64,000 bases of DNA from Lycocorax pyrrhopterus obiensis (Eukaryota; Chordata; Aves; Passeriformes; Paradisaeidae). The stretch lies in NCBI GenBank assembly GCA_014706295.1, contig JACSVZ010000007.1, positions 59,720,975 to 59,784,974 on the forward strand, written 5' to 3'. The notes under the pieces were generated by a model that ran no database searches, had not been told where the DNA came from, and saw nothing but the letters and a program-made list of their open reading frames with translations. Numbering within the stretch: the first letter of the stretch is position 1; every line of letters begins with the position of its first letter. Position numbers and translations under genes: made by a program. This document shows, piece after piece, positions 22,376 to 35,014 of this stretch.

Positions 22376-24609
22376 ATCTCTTTGTTTTACTGGAGGGCAA
22401 ACCCACAAAGACATATTGCCAGTGTGAAAGAGCAAACATGACATAAATTGGAAGGAACAAGTGTGTCCTGGCCACGTGGATCCCTGGTGGTGGGACCTTC
22501 GTAACTGTTCCTTGAGGTGTTTCTGCTCACAGCCTCCTGCATGGCCACAGGTCTCCTTGCAAGAGCTGGGAAGCGCAAAATGTTCATTCCTTTCCCACTG
22601 AGGACGCGTATGGGGCATCCAGTGACCAACACCATCCCCTCTCCCTCTCTGGCTGCTGCTTCCATGGGTGTGAAGCACATTGGCTGGAGCACTCTGTTCA
22701 GCTTTCAGCCGCTTTGACGGTTCTGTTCCTGCTCACTTCAATGGACACTTTGCCCAGATGAGATGTGATATTTGCCCTGCCATGGATTCGCCTCTGCTGG
22801 TTTGCAATCAAAGCACCTAGCAGGACTGTCCTCCAGCTCAACTGGACTCTGCAGTGAAAACAGCGCAAACACAAACACACACAAGTGCATTAACATCATT
22901 CCCCCACCTGCCTCTTTCTAGGATGCCAAAGTCAGAGGGGGAGGCAATACCTGGTGTGGAAAACAACTCCTTTTAATCATCCAAAACTGCATTTCCGAAG
23001 GTTTCCGTGGTGCTGTTCCCCGTCAGTGACAGATCTGTTCAGCTGGGGTTACAGGAGGGTGGTTGTTTTCAGGATACAAGGGCCCTTCTGCTTTCCAGCC
23101 AAATAGTTGCATCTAACAAAAACATTGCTGGTAAATCATGTGTTAGCAACTTATTCCTGATATAATCCAACCAGGTTTATTGCTGGCAGAACGAAGATTT
23201 TAGCAAGGCACAATATGATTTTATCAAAAGACCACACCTAATTAACTGCATGTTTAGTAACAATTATTCCTTTTTCCACAGCAGAAACTAAATAAACAGG
23301 CACGTTGAGCAAGAAGAGCTGAGGACTTTTTTTTCCCTGATTGCCTTCTGTGTCCCAGAGGCTGAGTTTTGCCTTTTGTTATGAATGAGTTGACTTTTCT
23401 CAGACTGTCAACTCACAATCCTTTTTGATGTCACATCTTCCCTGAAAGCTCCCTGTGCAAGTGCTCTCCACCATTTCCTCAGGGAGCTCTTCCCAATATC
23501 AATATGCAAACGCTGAGATCACAAACCCCTTATTCAACGCACGTACGCCAGTAAAGACAATACAGAAGACAAGCATCCCCTGCATCCTTCATCTGCGGTA
23601 CCTGTCCTGCTGCATCGGGGTTAGCCCCCTGCAGGAAAGGACTACTTTGTTAATTGACCTGCTTATAAACTGCTGAGATAATCCTTTTCTTGCTAGGGAG
23701 CTGTATCTGACCTCTCTCCAGCAAATCTTACGTTGCAGCTTGGTAGGAAAGGCCACATCTGGGTGCTTTTGTCACTTCACAAGAAGCATCCTGTTACAGA
23801 GATGATTTATTTAGTCCCAGATAACAAACAGACACCCCATTGCTAATATCTCTAACAACATCTTCACCCTCCTATAGGCTACCAAGGAAACACTTGTAGA
23901 TCATTGCTTCTGTATAAATCTCCTCATTTGGTAGCTCCATGTAGCTTCCTCCTAAAAAGCCCCTGCGGCTCTTCAAAATGCTAATTAATCTGTAAATGGC
24001 TTTTCTTTTTACATCAAACCACCACTTATACTTTCTTCTTATTCTCCTATAAATAGTGGAAGCTCCCAACAGGTAAATGAAAGAGTCTTCCTAGGTTTGT
24101 CACCTAACAGGCACATGTCTCTCCCATCTCTTCTCCCGGCTGTATCTTATACCCAGAGGCTGGACATGAGCTGGACACTGCTCTGTGGCCAAGCAAGCCC
24201 CAGAAGGCTGAGGGAGCAGCCAGAGCCCTCAGGGTGCCTATTTCCACGTGTGTCAGGAGGGGTGTGAGCACAGCAGTGTGACTGCTGCCGTCTTGGTGCA
24301 GTGCAGATGTCTGTAACCGTTCGGGATGCTGATTGCTGTGACTCAGGGCGAGGTCTTCAGCCAGCTGATAGCATCATAGCGCAAGGAGGGAAATCATTTC
24401 TGATTGCTGCAAGGTACTGCAACAAAAGAGTCTCAGGGCTCCTGTTCCATTTTGGCATCTGCTCCACGCAGCATTACTCATCATCTACAGAGACCTCTGA
24501 GTCTATTAAGTGAGGAAGTGGAAGACTTCGTCTTTTCCAATCACTGTACCACGAGTGCAGCTTGAGGAATGAACACTCAGCCCAGCTCCCCTGTCCCCAC
24601 CCAGCCTGT

Positions 24610-24880
24610 CCTCCCCTCCTCATGCTGAACACATTAACTCCGACAGAAAATATTTACCTGCATTATATTTGGTGGGAACTGGAATCCAAGCCCCTAAAAG
24701 AGAAAAAGCCAAATACACATTAAACTGTAATAGAGACAACTGTGTGTTCTGCAGCTTAGAGGCATGTAGCATTCCCTCATTAAAACCTAAACATCAAATA
24801 AATTAATTGTATGTGGCAACAATAGGAACTAAACCTGGTCTGTGTTTTTAAGGCATCCTAATTGAAACCAGACCCGAGTT
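24610..24880. promoter_or_regulatory. Candidate non-coding regulatory block
   Basis: AT-rich stretch with CAAATAAATTAATTG (around 24795), several ATTAAAC cores and CCTAATTGAAACC near 24856. No repeat or coding signature. The assignment is by composition only. Confidence 0.25.
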
Positions 24881-25987
24881 AGCACTTCCTTTGTGGTCCA
24901 GGTGGGCACTCGTCCTACGATCATAATGAAGGTGCTACAAAGGCTTTTCCCCAGCCCTGCAGCCCCTGTTCAAGATCACAGCAGCTTGCTGGGTTTGAGA
25001 GCTTTCTTCCTCTGGTTATACAATGCAGGGAGAGGAAGCAGGGGTTGTTATTGCTGCAGCGAGCTTGGGCTTTTGATAATATTAAACTGTTTAGGTTGGA
25101 TGTGAAACCTGACTTTGTCGAGAACCATATGGTGCTTAAACGATGTTGTTGCCTTGCAAGTCTGCAGGGTGGAAAACAGGGCCAGATTCCACAATATCTG
25201 CAAATTACCAAAGCTGTGAATTTAATGAAGAAGGAAGAAAGATTAAGGAAGTTCTGTCTTTGGTGGCAAAGGTATAAGCAAGCACAGGAATATCCAAGGG
25301 GAGAGAAGAGGCTACTGCAGTAAATTACAGAGCATACTCAGGTGTGGATTTAATTATGAGCACTAAGAAAGAAGGATACTTCAAGGAGCTCAGAGCCCAC
25401 AAGCCTTAAGCTGAGACCTCACCTCTCCACAGGCTAAAGGGAACATCATCACCACACATCTTCTTTAATAACTACAGTAATCATCATACTTTTCAAAACT
25501 TTATTTGGTCATGATAGTGCTCAGTAGTGATCACCTGCAAGGTTTTTAAGTTTCCATTTTATTATAACACAGTATTTGCTGCATCAGACTTCAGTCCTTA
25601 ATAGGTGACACTCCACCCAGAGGGTGCATTGCACCAGAGGGATCTCAGTCAGGATCTGTGGGACCAGAAGATGTTCTCTCAAATGTGCCTGCTATTTTCT
25701 GCTTCTTCAGCAGTGCTGTGTGTAGGTGGTGAAGTGCCCCAGCATCCTTCAAGATGAAAAGTGTCACATATGTGTAAAATAATACTGTTAAATCAAGGAG
25801 GAAAATATGCACACAGAGCCTGAAAGCATGCCACACTGGCAGGAATCACCAATCCAGACTTCCTGACAAGCAACGAGAGCCATGGGATTAGTTTTCCCCA
25901 GTGTGCCCAGATCATATCTTATTTTTCTGCTACATCAAGGACTTTCATTTTAAAAAGAAAAAATTAAAAAACAGTAAAACAACAAAC

Positions 25988-26010
25988 AAAAAACCACAAA
26001 GTGGTTTTTT
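25988..26010. repeat. Perfect 10-bp inverted repeat, 3-base loop
   Basis: AAAAAACCAC (25988-25997) and GTGGTTTTTT (26001-26010) are perfect complements around an AAA loop. It is low-complexity and probably incidental. Confidence 0.75.
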
Positions 26011-29000
26011 TAAAGGCTCTTTAAAAATTCTCCTTTAATTTATTCTATTCATCTCGGGAAAGGCAGAACTACTGGAAGAAACACCTTTGATGTAAGAAAG
26101 CCTCTATGACAGAACCAGAGCTGGCAGATGAATCCATCGCCTTCCTTGCCTGGATCATGGGAAAAGCCTCAGGGGGCTGTTACTAGAGGACAGAGATGAA
26201 TTTCTATGGCCCAAGGCTTCCAAGAGGTGCACAAAAATTGAAACTGTTCAGGTAGTCTTATTGGCATCTACATCCAACTCTGGCACTACGGTGCTGAAGG
26301 CGACGGCTCAAACTGGATGCACCCGTTCCTTCCAAGCCACTGCCTTCGTGGCCCATTGCTGGGGCAAGTTCCATGACAGAACCCCATGGAAAAATCCCAC
26401 CTAAACCCAGCCCAGGGGTTCTGTACTGTCAGACAACAGTTTCAGTTCTCCAGAGGTGAACACCTGGCATGGTGCAAACAGAACCCAAGGAGCCCAAGTG
26501 ATGGACACCCCACAGCCTCCACGCTGTTCTACCACACCCGTTTGCAATCCTTACCTTAAAAGTTGTGACTGACATTTAGTCTTGCTACATGTCGGGTTTG
26601 GTTTGTTTCCTTCCTTTTTGCAGCTACTTTTGGTACCTGAAGACCATCTGGGTATCTCAGTCTTCTCTGGGCCAAAGGATCCCCAGTTGAGTGGCTGCAT
26701 TGCCCCAGGTGTGATTCTCCCATCCGAACTAGCAAGAGACAAGTCACTGTGGACCAGGTGGACACTTATCCTTTATTAACACCATCACCCTTTCTGTCCC
26801 TGGTTTTGTTTCCCACCATGGAGTCAGTCTGAACTCAGCTGCGTGCCAAGCAAACCAGCTCATCTCATTGTTCTCTGCCATTATGAGCTCCAGCCACCTC
26901 TTTTCCACACCAGACTTCCTAATATTTCAGGACTGTATTAACTATTAATACCCACAGACATCTCTTTTCCCCCTTTTCCATCCAAACGAGGGAACTGGTC
27001 CCTCTTAGTGGGAACTTCCATGATTCTGCAGCCATGCTGTCCCATCCCAGCACCCTTCTTTCCCTCTCCAAAGTCACCCACTTCTCCCCAGAAGATACTC
27101 CAGGACTTTGTGTCAGGAAGAGCTCGTGCTGTCCTAGTTGTCACAAGCTCACTGACAACAAATTAGACCTCATTTCAAGGCCAGTTCTTGAGGGACTTCC
27201 CTAGCAATTTTTCCCACCCCCCAAAAATTCACCTTTTAGAAAAATCCACTGTTTCTTTCTTTTAGACACTTTTGTATCCCCTCACCTCCAGTTCTTCTTT
27301 TATTCTTCCCCTGTCAGCTCACCTTGTCATTTTTCACAAGACACTATATTCACTCCACTTCATCCAGCTAGGAAATGCCATAGATCTAATCTATGTCTAG
27401 AAAAATCCATTATTTTATCAAAGATATCAGGTTTATACATCACAACCTGTCTTTGCTAGACTCGGGCTGCATTCCCTCCAATTTCCTATTTAACTTCATG
27501 CTTTATTTTTCATTTATATCCATATAATTGGGGTCACAGCAATGGGCTTCACTCTCTCCTTATAGACAGACCTGTCTTTCCTGTACCTTCAGTCATCATC
27601 TATTTCCCCAGTTTGATGTACTGAAGAGCCACCATTGCTCCTGACTGTGCATTTTCCATGCTCTGGGCTGGAGATTTTCTGCCTTGTTTCTGTCCCCTTG
27701 CCACCAGCCCGAGTGCACTCAAGTCTGAAATTGGCTCCTCTCATGAATGTGGTAATTTTGGCACCCACAGCCTCATTGTCACTCCCCTACCTGGTTTTGC
27801 CTTAAATATTCACTTCACTGCCTTACTCATAACTGAGGCAAGGAATTTGATTTGCTGTCAGGCCACGTTTAAGGTTATCTTTAATATCAGCCTCAAGCTC
27901 ATTACACAGAAAACTTTTCTCCCTTCAATTTAAAATATGGCTGTTGAACAGAACCATATTTCTTTAAATGTTCTCAATAAAAATACTCTCTCACCTTGCT
28001 AGCAATGCCTGCGTGTTTTTCCAGACATCAGCACATGTGGTGCTTCCCTGATGAGACTTACCTCCAGGAAAAGGGCCAGGTAGTCTTTTTCTTGTAGACA
28101 TCCAAAGGGACATCGATAGAGAATGGTTTTAATTTCCAGCTCTGCATCAAGAGCCTGAGTCAAACCACATCCACCTAGCCTTTGGGACTCATTCCCTCCT
28201 TGTTGTAATCGCAGAACCACTGATTTCTATTTCCAATTTCTACTTCCAAATCAAATTTATAACAAGAAAGCCCCGAGGAGCCCCACGGTGAACAGCAGGT
28301 AATGAGTGAAAAAGACAAATAAAAGAGACAAGATTCAAAATTACACTGTAGGGAAAGACCTGGGAGATCCCTCAAGCATCCAGAGGAGAGGTGGGCAGAG
28401 CCCATCTGTCTGCACCCCAGGCACCACCCTCGTAAAAGGCTGAGCTCCAAAAATACATGAGATCATTACAGCCAGCAACTAAACCCTTCTGCGGTGCCTG
28501 TGCATGCTGTAAGGGGGGAAAAAGTGCTTGTGCTAGCACTGGAGAGGTTTGCCAAGGAAAGAAACAACTGCTGGCAGCCTCAGTTCCTGAGCATGTCAAA
28601 GTGAGCGTTCAAGTCTTGTCAGAAAGACAAATTAGTGTCCAGATGGGCTAAATGTGGCCCGTCCGAATGAATGGAGCTGTTGCTGATGGATACCAGTGAG
28701 GAAGATGGCCCGCTGCCTAGCGCTCGAGAGAGCACGGGCATTCAGTTTTCAGGGACAAAACCAGGATGAATAACCTGGAAAAGTCTCCTGCGGTTTCAAA
28801 GTTGTTGTATTTTTATTTCTGAATGTTTGGTGAGGACACAATTGGCATGTTCTCCCCACCTTCATTTAGGGCACGGGAGCAGCAGGTTTTGTCACACGTA
28901 GAGCTAACACTTTGCTTTGGCATCTGTAATGCTGAAGGACAGCTATTTCCTCCTGGGTATTTCCAGTCTGTTTTCCAGGTCCTTTCAAGTCAGACGGTCA

Positions 29001-29059
29001 GAGCTGTGTCTGACAGCGTACGGGGATGGGGCTAACACTCACTCCCCCTCAAAATGCCA

Positions 29060-29147
29060 GCTCCCATGGCAGGTGGTTGGAACTAGGTCATCTTTAAGGT
29101 TCTTTCCAATTCAAGCTGTTCTAGAATACTGTGATCCTGTGATTCTG
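29060..29147 (+). mobile_element. CR1 LINE tail
   Basis: Plus-strand CR1 3' end: CCCATGGCAGGTGGTTGG, AACTAGGTCATCTTTAAGG, TTCTTTCCAATTCAAGC, then CTGTGATTCTGG. About 90 bases remain. Confidence 0.88.
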
Positions 29148-30799
29148 GCTTTGGTCAACCACTCTGGAAAAAAAACCCCAAAACATTAATTTCACACCAA
29201 AACCCACAAAAGCCAAACCTCCATGCTTCATGCAGGAGAAAAACTCCCAGCAGAGCCTCCTACCCAGTTTCTTCAGACCACCCGGCTTCCCTGCCAGCTG
29301 AAACATCCCCGATAGCCTTTGTAACAGCCAGGAGAGTTTTTATCAGCCTTTTTCCCTGCTTCCCCATTGTTCCTAAAGACTTGCAAATGCTGCAGAAATT
29401 CCCGGCATTTCAGTCTGACCACAAACCTTCTCTCAATAGACTCTCACACATTTTATTACAAATCCATTTTATTAAATGAATGTGATGGTAGGCTACTAAT
29501 TAATATCTGGCAGGAATTGAGAGCAACTTCTAATGCTGCTGCCTCCCTGACTGGTCAGTTCTTCTGTTCCTCTGTGCACCAGTCACAGAATATCCTGAGC
29601 TGGGAGGGACCCACAAGGTTCATCGAAGTCCAGTTCCTTGCCCTGCACAGGAATAAATGCTGACTTACAGAAACTGCAGATAGTGTTTGATCAAAAGATT
29701 CAGCAAGCCCGGACCTCAATTTGGATGGCAGGGGAAAGGCTGGTTCTCTGGGAAGTGACCTCCCAAAAATCTCTACTGAGGGTTTTACTCAGCTGAACAT
29801 CTGGCAAATGTGAAACTTTTACTGGCTGATTTCACACAATACAGCTTTTAAGCCTGCAGAACAGAAAGTAGAGGGGAGTGAGAAGAATTAAATAGCAGCT
29901 ATTAAAAGAAAAATAATATTGCCTTTCATACCTCTTTTCCATTTTTTCCTACCTCTTTTTTTCCCCCCCTCATTGCTTCAGCAGGTGTATTTGATGTGAT
30001 GTAAATCCATCCCTGGTGGTACTATACCAAACCAGCATTTATATGTCAGGAGAGGAGCAAATTTTGGCAGTAAATAGTGCACAATGACATTCATCTGTGT
30101 TCCTTAAATGCATCAGGTGAAGACCTGCTTAGAAAAGTGGATATAATCACTGAAATGAGAGAGCCTAAAAAGTATTTACCCTATGAAAAGCAGAATGACT
30201 TCTCCAAATAACACTTCTTTTATGCAGTGAAAAGGCACCTTTTGTCTCCATGATAAAGCAACATCAAAACAGCATCTCTGGAACCATTTTTAAGCAAAAC
30301 ACCCGTTGCAGCTGGTTAGATGGGTAATCTACTGTGATTTAACCTCAGCTCAAGATTTACTCTAAGGCCCTGGCCTTTTTAATACATGATAATATTCATA
30401 TAAACATAGCTCTGCTTCTAATGGGTACCTGTGAGACTGATTTACCAAAAATAAGAGTGTGTATTAGGACTGGCTGAGATCAATTCATATGGAAATAGTT
30501 TACCACATGTTAGAGGATTTGGCCAGGGAGCATAAACAACAGCATGTGCATGAGTAAGAAGTCAAAGCATTAGGAATAAATTATGAATATGGCACAGGCT
30601 GCACAGTTATAATGGCTATTCCACACCTCAGAAGATGCTCCTCACAGAATTTCCAGTAATAAATGCATTTATGAAATATCTGATTGGGTTAGAGTTGGTT
30701 AAAGGAATACTGTATTTACTGGAAAGTCTAAGGTGAAACCTACACCAGGAAAAAAGGGATTCGTATTAGGAAACACTGCAGGTTTTACTGTGAAGGAGC
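29148..30799. other. Gene-free, partly AT-rich stretch
   Basis: One CR1 tail lies at 29582-29651. From about 29870 to 30780 the DNA is AT-rich with many TAAT/ATTA cores and an ATAAATTATGAATATG run near 30576. Enhancer function is possible but not supported beyond composition. Confidence 0.5.
29582..29651 (-). mobile_element. CR1 LINE tail
   Basis: On the plus strand: GTCACAGAATATCCTGAGC, TGGGAGGGACCCACAAGG, TTCATCGAAGTCCAG, then CCCTGCACAGGA. This is the reverse of a CR1 3' end of the same type as 2857-2930. The ORF crossing it (29367-29663) is chance. Confidence 0.88.
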
Positions 30800-30983
30800 T
30801 GAGGCCCTGGCACAGTTTGCCCACAGGAGCTCTGGATGCCCCTCCCTGGAAGTGTTCAAGGCCAGGTTGGACAGGGCTTGGAACAGCCTGGTCTGTTGGA
30901 AGGTCCCCTGGCCATGGCAGGGGAGTTGGAACTGGGTGGTCTTGAGGTTCTCTTCCAGCCCAAACCATTCTGTGATTCTATGA
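30800..30983 (+). mobile_element. CR1 LINE 3'-end fragment
   Basis: Plus-strand modules: TTTGCCCACAGGAGCTCTGG, CCTGGAAGTGTTCAAGGCC, AGGTTGGACAGGGCTTGG, CCATGGCAGGGGAGTTGG, CTTCCAGCCCAAACCATTC and TGTGATTCTATGAA. The frames on both strands here (30699-30968, 30733-30945, 30785-30991) are all translations of this repeat. Confidence 0.95.
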
Positions 30984-33900
30984 AGTGACATTAAAATATC
31001 ACACGGTATTTCAGCTGGATCACTTCACTAGCCTAGTTTAAAATGTTAGTGGATCTATTTTTGTAGTGCAAAGAATCTTTCGCCAATAGAGGGCCCATTT
31101 CCAAACCTCGTCATGCACTGGGACTCTGATAGTTTCAACTTCCAAACTAACAAAAATCCCAGCGAAGGACTGGATCCTGCACAGCACTTCCCTTCCTCCC
31201 GCCGCGCCGTTGGATGGTTTGTTTTCCTTACGCTCCCTCAGCACTCCCTCTCTTTGGGCCTCCACCACCATACGGGCAATCTCACGTCTCTTGGCTTGCA
31301 GGATGCTATTTCTGGAAACACCATCTTGCAGAGAGCCGTGGCATGGAAGTTATGATTCATACGTTTCATAGGAGCAGAAGTGTGAGTGAATTTGGGCAGG
31401 TGGCGGGGTGGCACTGCAAGTGTGAGGTGGCATGACAGATGTCAGCAGCCAGGAAAGTATTCTCCAGAGGTGCAAGACATGAAGAGTTACAAGTTCCTGG
31501 GGAGTTATATCCACTTACATCAGACTTGGGAAACTGGGCATCATAAGCACGCTGATATTCAATGTTTTGCCTGCCATTTTTGCAGCTTGTGTCACAAGAA
31601 CCTGCTGTGTCCCTGCTGTCTTCTGTGTCTGAAATGTCTCTTCTTGGTTTCTGTTTGCCTCCCAATTCCACCTTCACCACCTCTCTCCCTCCTTCCCACA
31701 CCACTGCTCAGGCAGGACCAAGACATTACACCGTTTCCCCTGCAGCTTTCCCCCTCTCCAGCCTCAGCCATCCCTCCTGCTGCCCCTCTAGACTGGAACT
31801 TTCTCTCTTGCCTACACAATCACCTTCTTGAATTCAGCTCCTTCCCAAGCTCTGTTTCCTTCTCCCCCTCCAGATCCAGTCATTTTTAACCAATTTATTG
31901 TAAAGATGCTTAATTAGGCAGTCACAGCCCAAATAGCAGCAAAAAATGCTTCACAACACTGCATGGTCCAAGGCATTTCGATTCTGAAACACTGTCTTAC
32001 ATGATAAACTCTTCAGCAGCCCTTGCCCAAAACTTGTATTGCAAATTGTTGAGGTTTGTAATAGATCACCGCTTCCACTAAAGCCAAGCCTCAGAAAGGT
32101 GTTGGCCCAACTCTGCAGCTGCTTTCCAAACCATCCATCTTCACCTCCCGCTTTGTGCTGCAAACAGAGCTTTGAAACTTCTGTTCCAAACCACTCTCAA
32201 AGGACTCTCTTATTCTGAGGAAATAAATAGGGAGTCTAAAGCGTCTTCTTATTTGGTGCAAAGAATGGATGCTCCTCTGTGGGCCAGGGGAGAGAAAACA
32301 GCTCCTCTGAGAGCAGCAACACCCCATCCAAGGCTCATGGGTGCAGAAGGAGAGGGCAGGGGAAGGGGAGCCTGAGAGGAATTCAGTGGCATGAAGAGTG
32401 GTAATAAACCTACAAGAAAAACCTGGCACAGGAGGGAGAGCAGCACCAGCCCCACAATTTGTGAACTCCTCTCTTAAAAAGTGGGGCAGCTGTTATGGAC
32501 TGCATACAGACCTCATATGGACCATAATGTCCCATGCTAATGGGTCAGTGGTGAAGGATGCTGAGAGCTGCTTGGTCCCTCCTTGCTGTGCCAGCAGCTT
32601 CACAGCCTGTTTCAGGCACAGTGAAATGGAGAGCCCCAGAGTCTCTAGGGCCAGGACAAGGCAGCTGATCCCCATTTTCTGGTGAGAACCCGTGAATCCT
32701 TCCCCTGCACACATACAGCCCATTCATCTCCGGCCGTCCCGCGCGGCGCTGGCCGTCCTCCGGATAAACACTGCGTAGTGTGTGTGGCGCACTGCAATGC
32801 TTCAAGGACATTGGAATGCACTTTATCACCACTTTTAAAAACTGCAGCTTTGTGAGGGGAGTCTGAAAATGTATTTACCATTCCAGACTGTGCACAGATG
32901 TGCTTTTAATATAACATCCTGATGGGGTTTTCTCTCTTCTCATGACCCCTTGCTGTCCAGGCAAGGGTGCTTGCCTTTCCCCGTGCCACCTGATGCACCA
33001 GGAATTCTTTCTGGAGCACCAACCACCAGAGATTTCCATGACTTGAGGCAGATCTTTCACACCTTCTGATGATGTTGTTCTGTAGCTGCTGTGAGATTTG
33101 CTTCATGAGGTACCTCTGTAACCACCCTTAGCTTCCACACAGATGTTTCCTAACCCATGTCACCAGTGTTTACATCTCTCCAAGGAGCTTCCTCCTGTGC
33201 ACCAACTGCGTGTGCAGAGCTGTTGATTGCTCAGTGTGTGGCATAGCAGGTTATGCAGATTGCTGAGAACAGACAGATGATCTGAGGCTCTTCTGGGCTC
33301 CTCCCAGAAAGAAAAAGTTGTGGAAATGCCTCCTATGTTGCTGAAGTCACCATGTGCTCTGAGGCAGAGCCCTCAGGATGGCTCTCCTGATCTCAGGAGC
33401 ATGTTTAGCCCCCAGCATCAGCCCTGAAAATTGAAGATGAACAACAAAAAATTCACCTTGGCTCTGCTGGTAGTAGTGGGTCAAGAGAAAGCAAGCCTTC
33501 CAAACTGAAGGAGCAATAGTAAAGACTATAAAGGGCAAGAAAACAGGGGGAAGCAGGAAGGAAGAAAAACCTGCAGAAAGGTCTTCCCTCAGGAAAAGCA
33601 AGAAGCACTTAAAGCTATTTTCTCTAATCGGATCTGCTGCTTTTACAGCTCCACTCACAAAAGCCATTTCCCAGCTATATTCTTCTATATCTGTGTCATC
33701 TCCCTTCTATATTTACTATTTATTTAGAGCCTCCCAGGTGCTACACCAGGTGAGCTGCCAGGCCCAGCTAAGACAGATCCCTCTCTGGTGCCAGCTCTCT
33801 GTGTCTCAGAGAAAGCTGCTCACTGAGAAGTGGTTGTTACCAGCCAGGACCTTCTGTAACACGCAGAAAGGCATCACCTCGTCCAGAAGCTGGCATCCGA

Positions 33901-34865
33901 TGCTAAGGCTGAACTGTGGGGTTACACCCTCCATTTCTGGAGCAGGGCTCACACATGTCCCCATGGGTGTGGCAGCTGCTGCCCCGAGAGCTCAGCACGA
34001 GCTTGGGGTGGACAAGGCCCACGGTGACCGCTGTAGCTGACCACAGCCAAACAGCACAGGGCAGCACGTGAAACACACGAGGCCAGCAAACGACAAGAAC
34101 GTAAAATAAACTCATCAGGGACTGGCTCAGCAGGATCATGATTTGTTCCCCTGTGAAGATCCACCTGTACACTATTTAATCCCTGGAGCTGGGGCCAGGT
34201 GCCATTTGTGTCAAGGGAAGATTTTCCATTTACTTTAATGGACCTGGAACAGGCCCAAGCAGAGCTGTATAATCAGCAATGGTTTTATTAAACAAGAGAA
34301 ATAGCCTTCTCCTTGATTCCCTCCTACTCCTCTGCACCAGCTGTGGGTCAGAATCTGCCACTTCTGCTTTGGAGACTTAGTCTTCTCCTGAGGAGTTGAG
34401 TGTTTGTTTCAAACCAACCAATCAAAGTGGCATTTTCAGTGGGGACTGAGATTTATCCATTGCCAGGGACAGCAGCTTCAGATGATGAGCTGGACTGTGC
34501 CTGACTCAAACCTTCCAACTCATTTCCTGAAGAACACCGTGTTGATTCTATACCCCTCTTAGCTTCTAAACTGGGAACTTCATACCTCTTGTTTATATTT
34601 TCCTTTAAAAACATCTCTTATCTTGGAGCAGTAGCAGGAGCCCAGGCAAGCTGAAAAGACGACTGAAACATTTTGTGCCAAGGAAGGATGGATGTAAGGG
34701 AACCTGGCTCTAATAACCATGGAAACAAAACACGCGTCTTATGAAAATGATTCACACTGTTTTGAAGACTTTTCTGGAAGGCAGTAACTTACTGCCTTGG
34801 AGGCAGCACAGCTAAACAGCACAACCAGAGAGTCAGGAGAGAGGTGTCAGAGCAGGAGTACAACT
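30984..34865. other. Gene-free stretch with a pyrimidine-rich segment and a CpG-dense patch
   Basis: No gene is recognised. The plus strand is strongly C/T-rich at about 31650-31885, which keeps stops out and yields the 167-codon frame 31386-31889. A CpG-dense patch at 32730-32791 is listed separately. Two overlapping frames at 33903-34172 (minus) have no domain. Confidence 0.6.
32730..32791. other. Short CpG-dense patch
   Basis: Ten CpG in about 62 bases (for example CCGTCCCGCGCGGCGC), isolated in CpG-poor DNA. Too short for an island. It may be a regulatory core or a chance GC-rich remnant. Confidence 0.5.
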
Positions 34866-35014
34866 TAGAATCATAGAATTGTTTGGATTGGAAAGGACCT
34901 TCAAGACCATCTCATTTCAACCCCGTGCCATGGGCAGGGACACCTTCCACCAGACCAGGTTACTCCAAGCCCCATTCAACGTGGCCTTGAACACTTTCAG
35001 ATATAAGGCATCCA
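34866..35014 (-). mobile_element. CR1 LINE 3'-end fragment
   Basis: Plus-strand reading: AGAATCATAGAATTGTTTGG, AAAGGACCTTCAAGACCATC, GCCATGGGCAGGGACACC, ACCAGGTTACTCCAAGCCCC and GGCCTTGAACACTTTCAG, the reverse of a CR1 tail. The start of the 131-codon frame 34879-35274 is repeat-derived. Confidence 0.94.

Larger units (their letters stand above)
22376..29059. other. Gene-free stretch, about 6.7 kb
   Basis: No gene and no recognised transposon. A 133-codon minus frame (22277-22678) begins outside the LTR and runs through the CR1 stub into the LTR. A lysine/arginine-rich 65-codon minus frame (23872-24069) comes from AT-rich DNA and matches no family. A candidate regulatory block lies at 24610-24880. 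A perfect 10-bp inverted repeat with a three-base loop lies at 25988-26010. From about 26800 to 27960 the plus strand is pyrimidine-rich. Confidence 0.6.

Noticed and set aside
22277..22678. 133-codon minus-strand frame as a retroviral gene piece next to the LTR
   Set aside because: It runs through unique DNA, the CR1 stub (22341-22375) and the start of the LTR. It does not resemble gag, pol or env, and the perfect target duplication shows a solo LTR.
23872..24069. Lys/Arg/Tyr-rich 65-codon minus frame as a DNA-binding exon
   Set aside because: The basic composition follows from AT-rich codons; no family match and no splice sites that I can defend.
30699..30991. Overlapping frames on both strands as small genes
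   Set aside because: All are translations of the CR1 tail at 30800-30983.
31386..31889. 167-codon plus-strand Pro/Ser/Leu-rich frame
   Set aside because: The open frame is explained by the pyrimidine-rich strand, which rarely forms stop codons.
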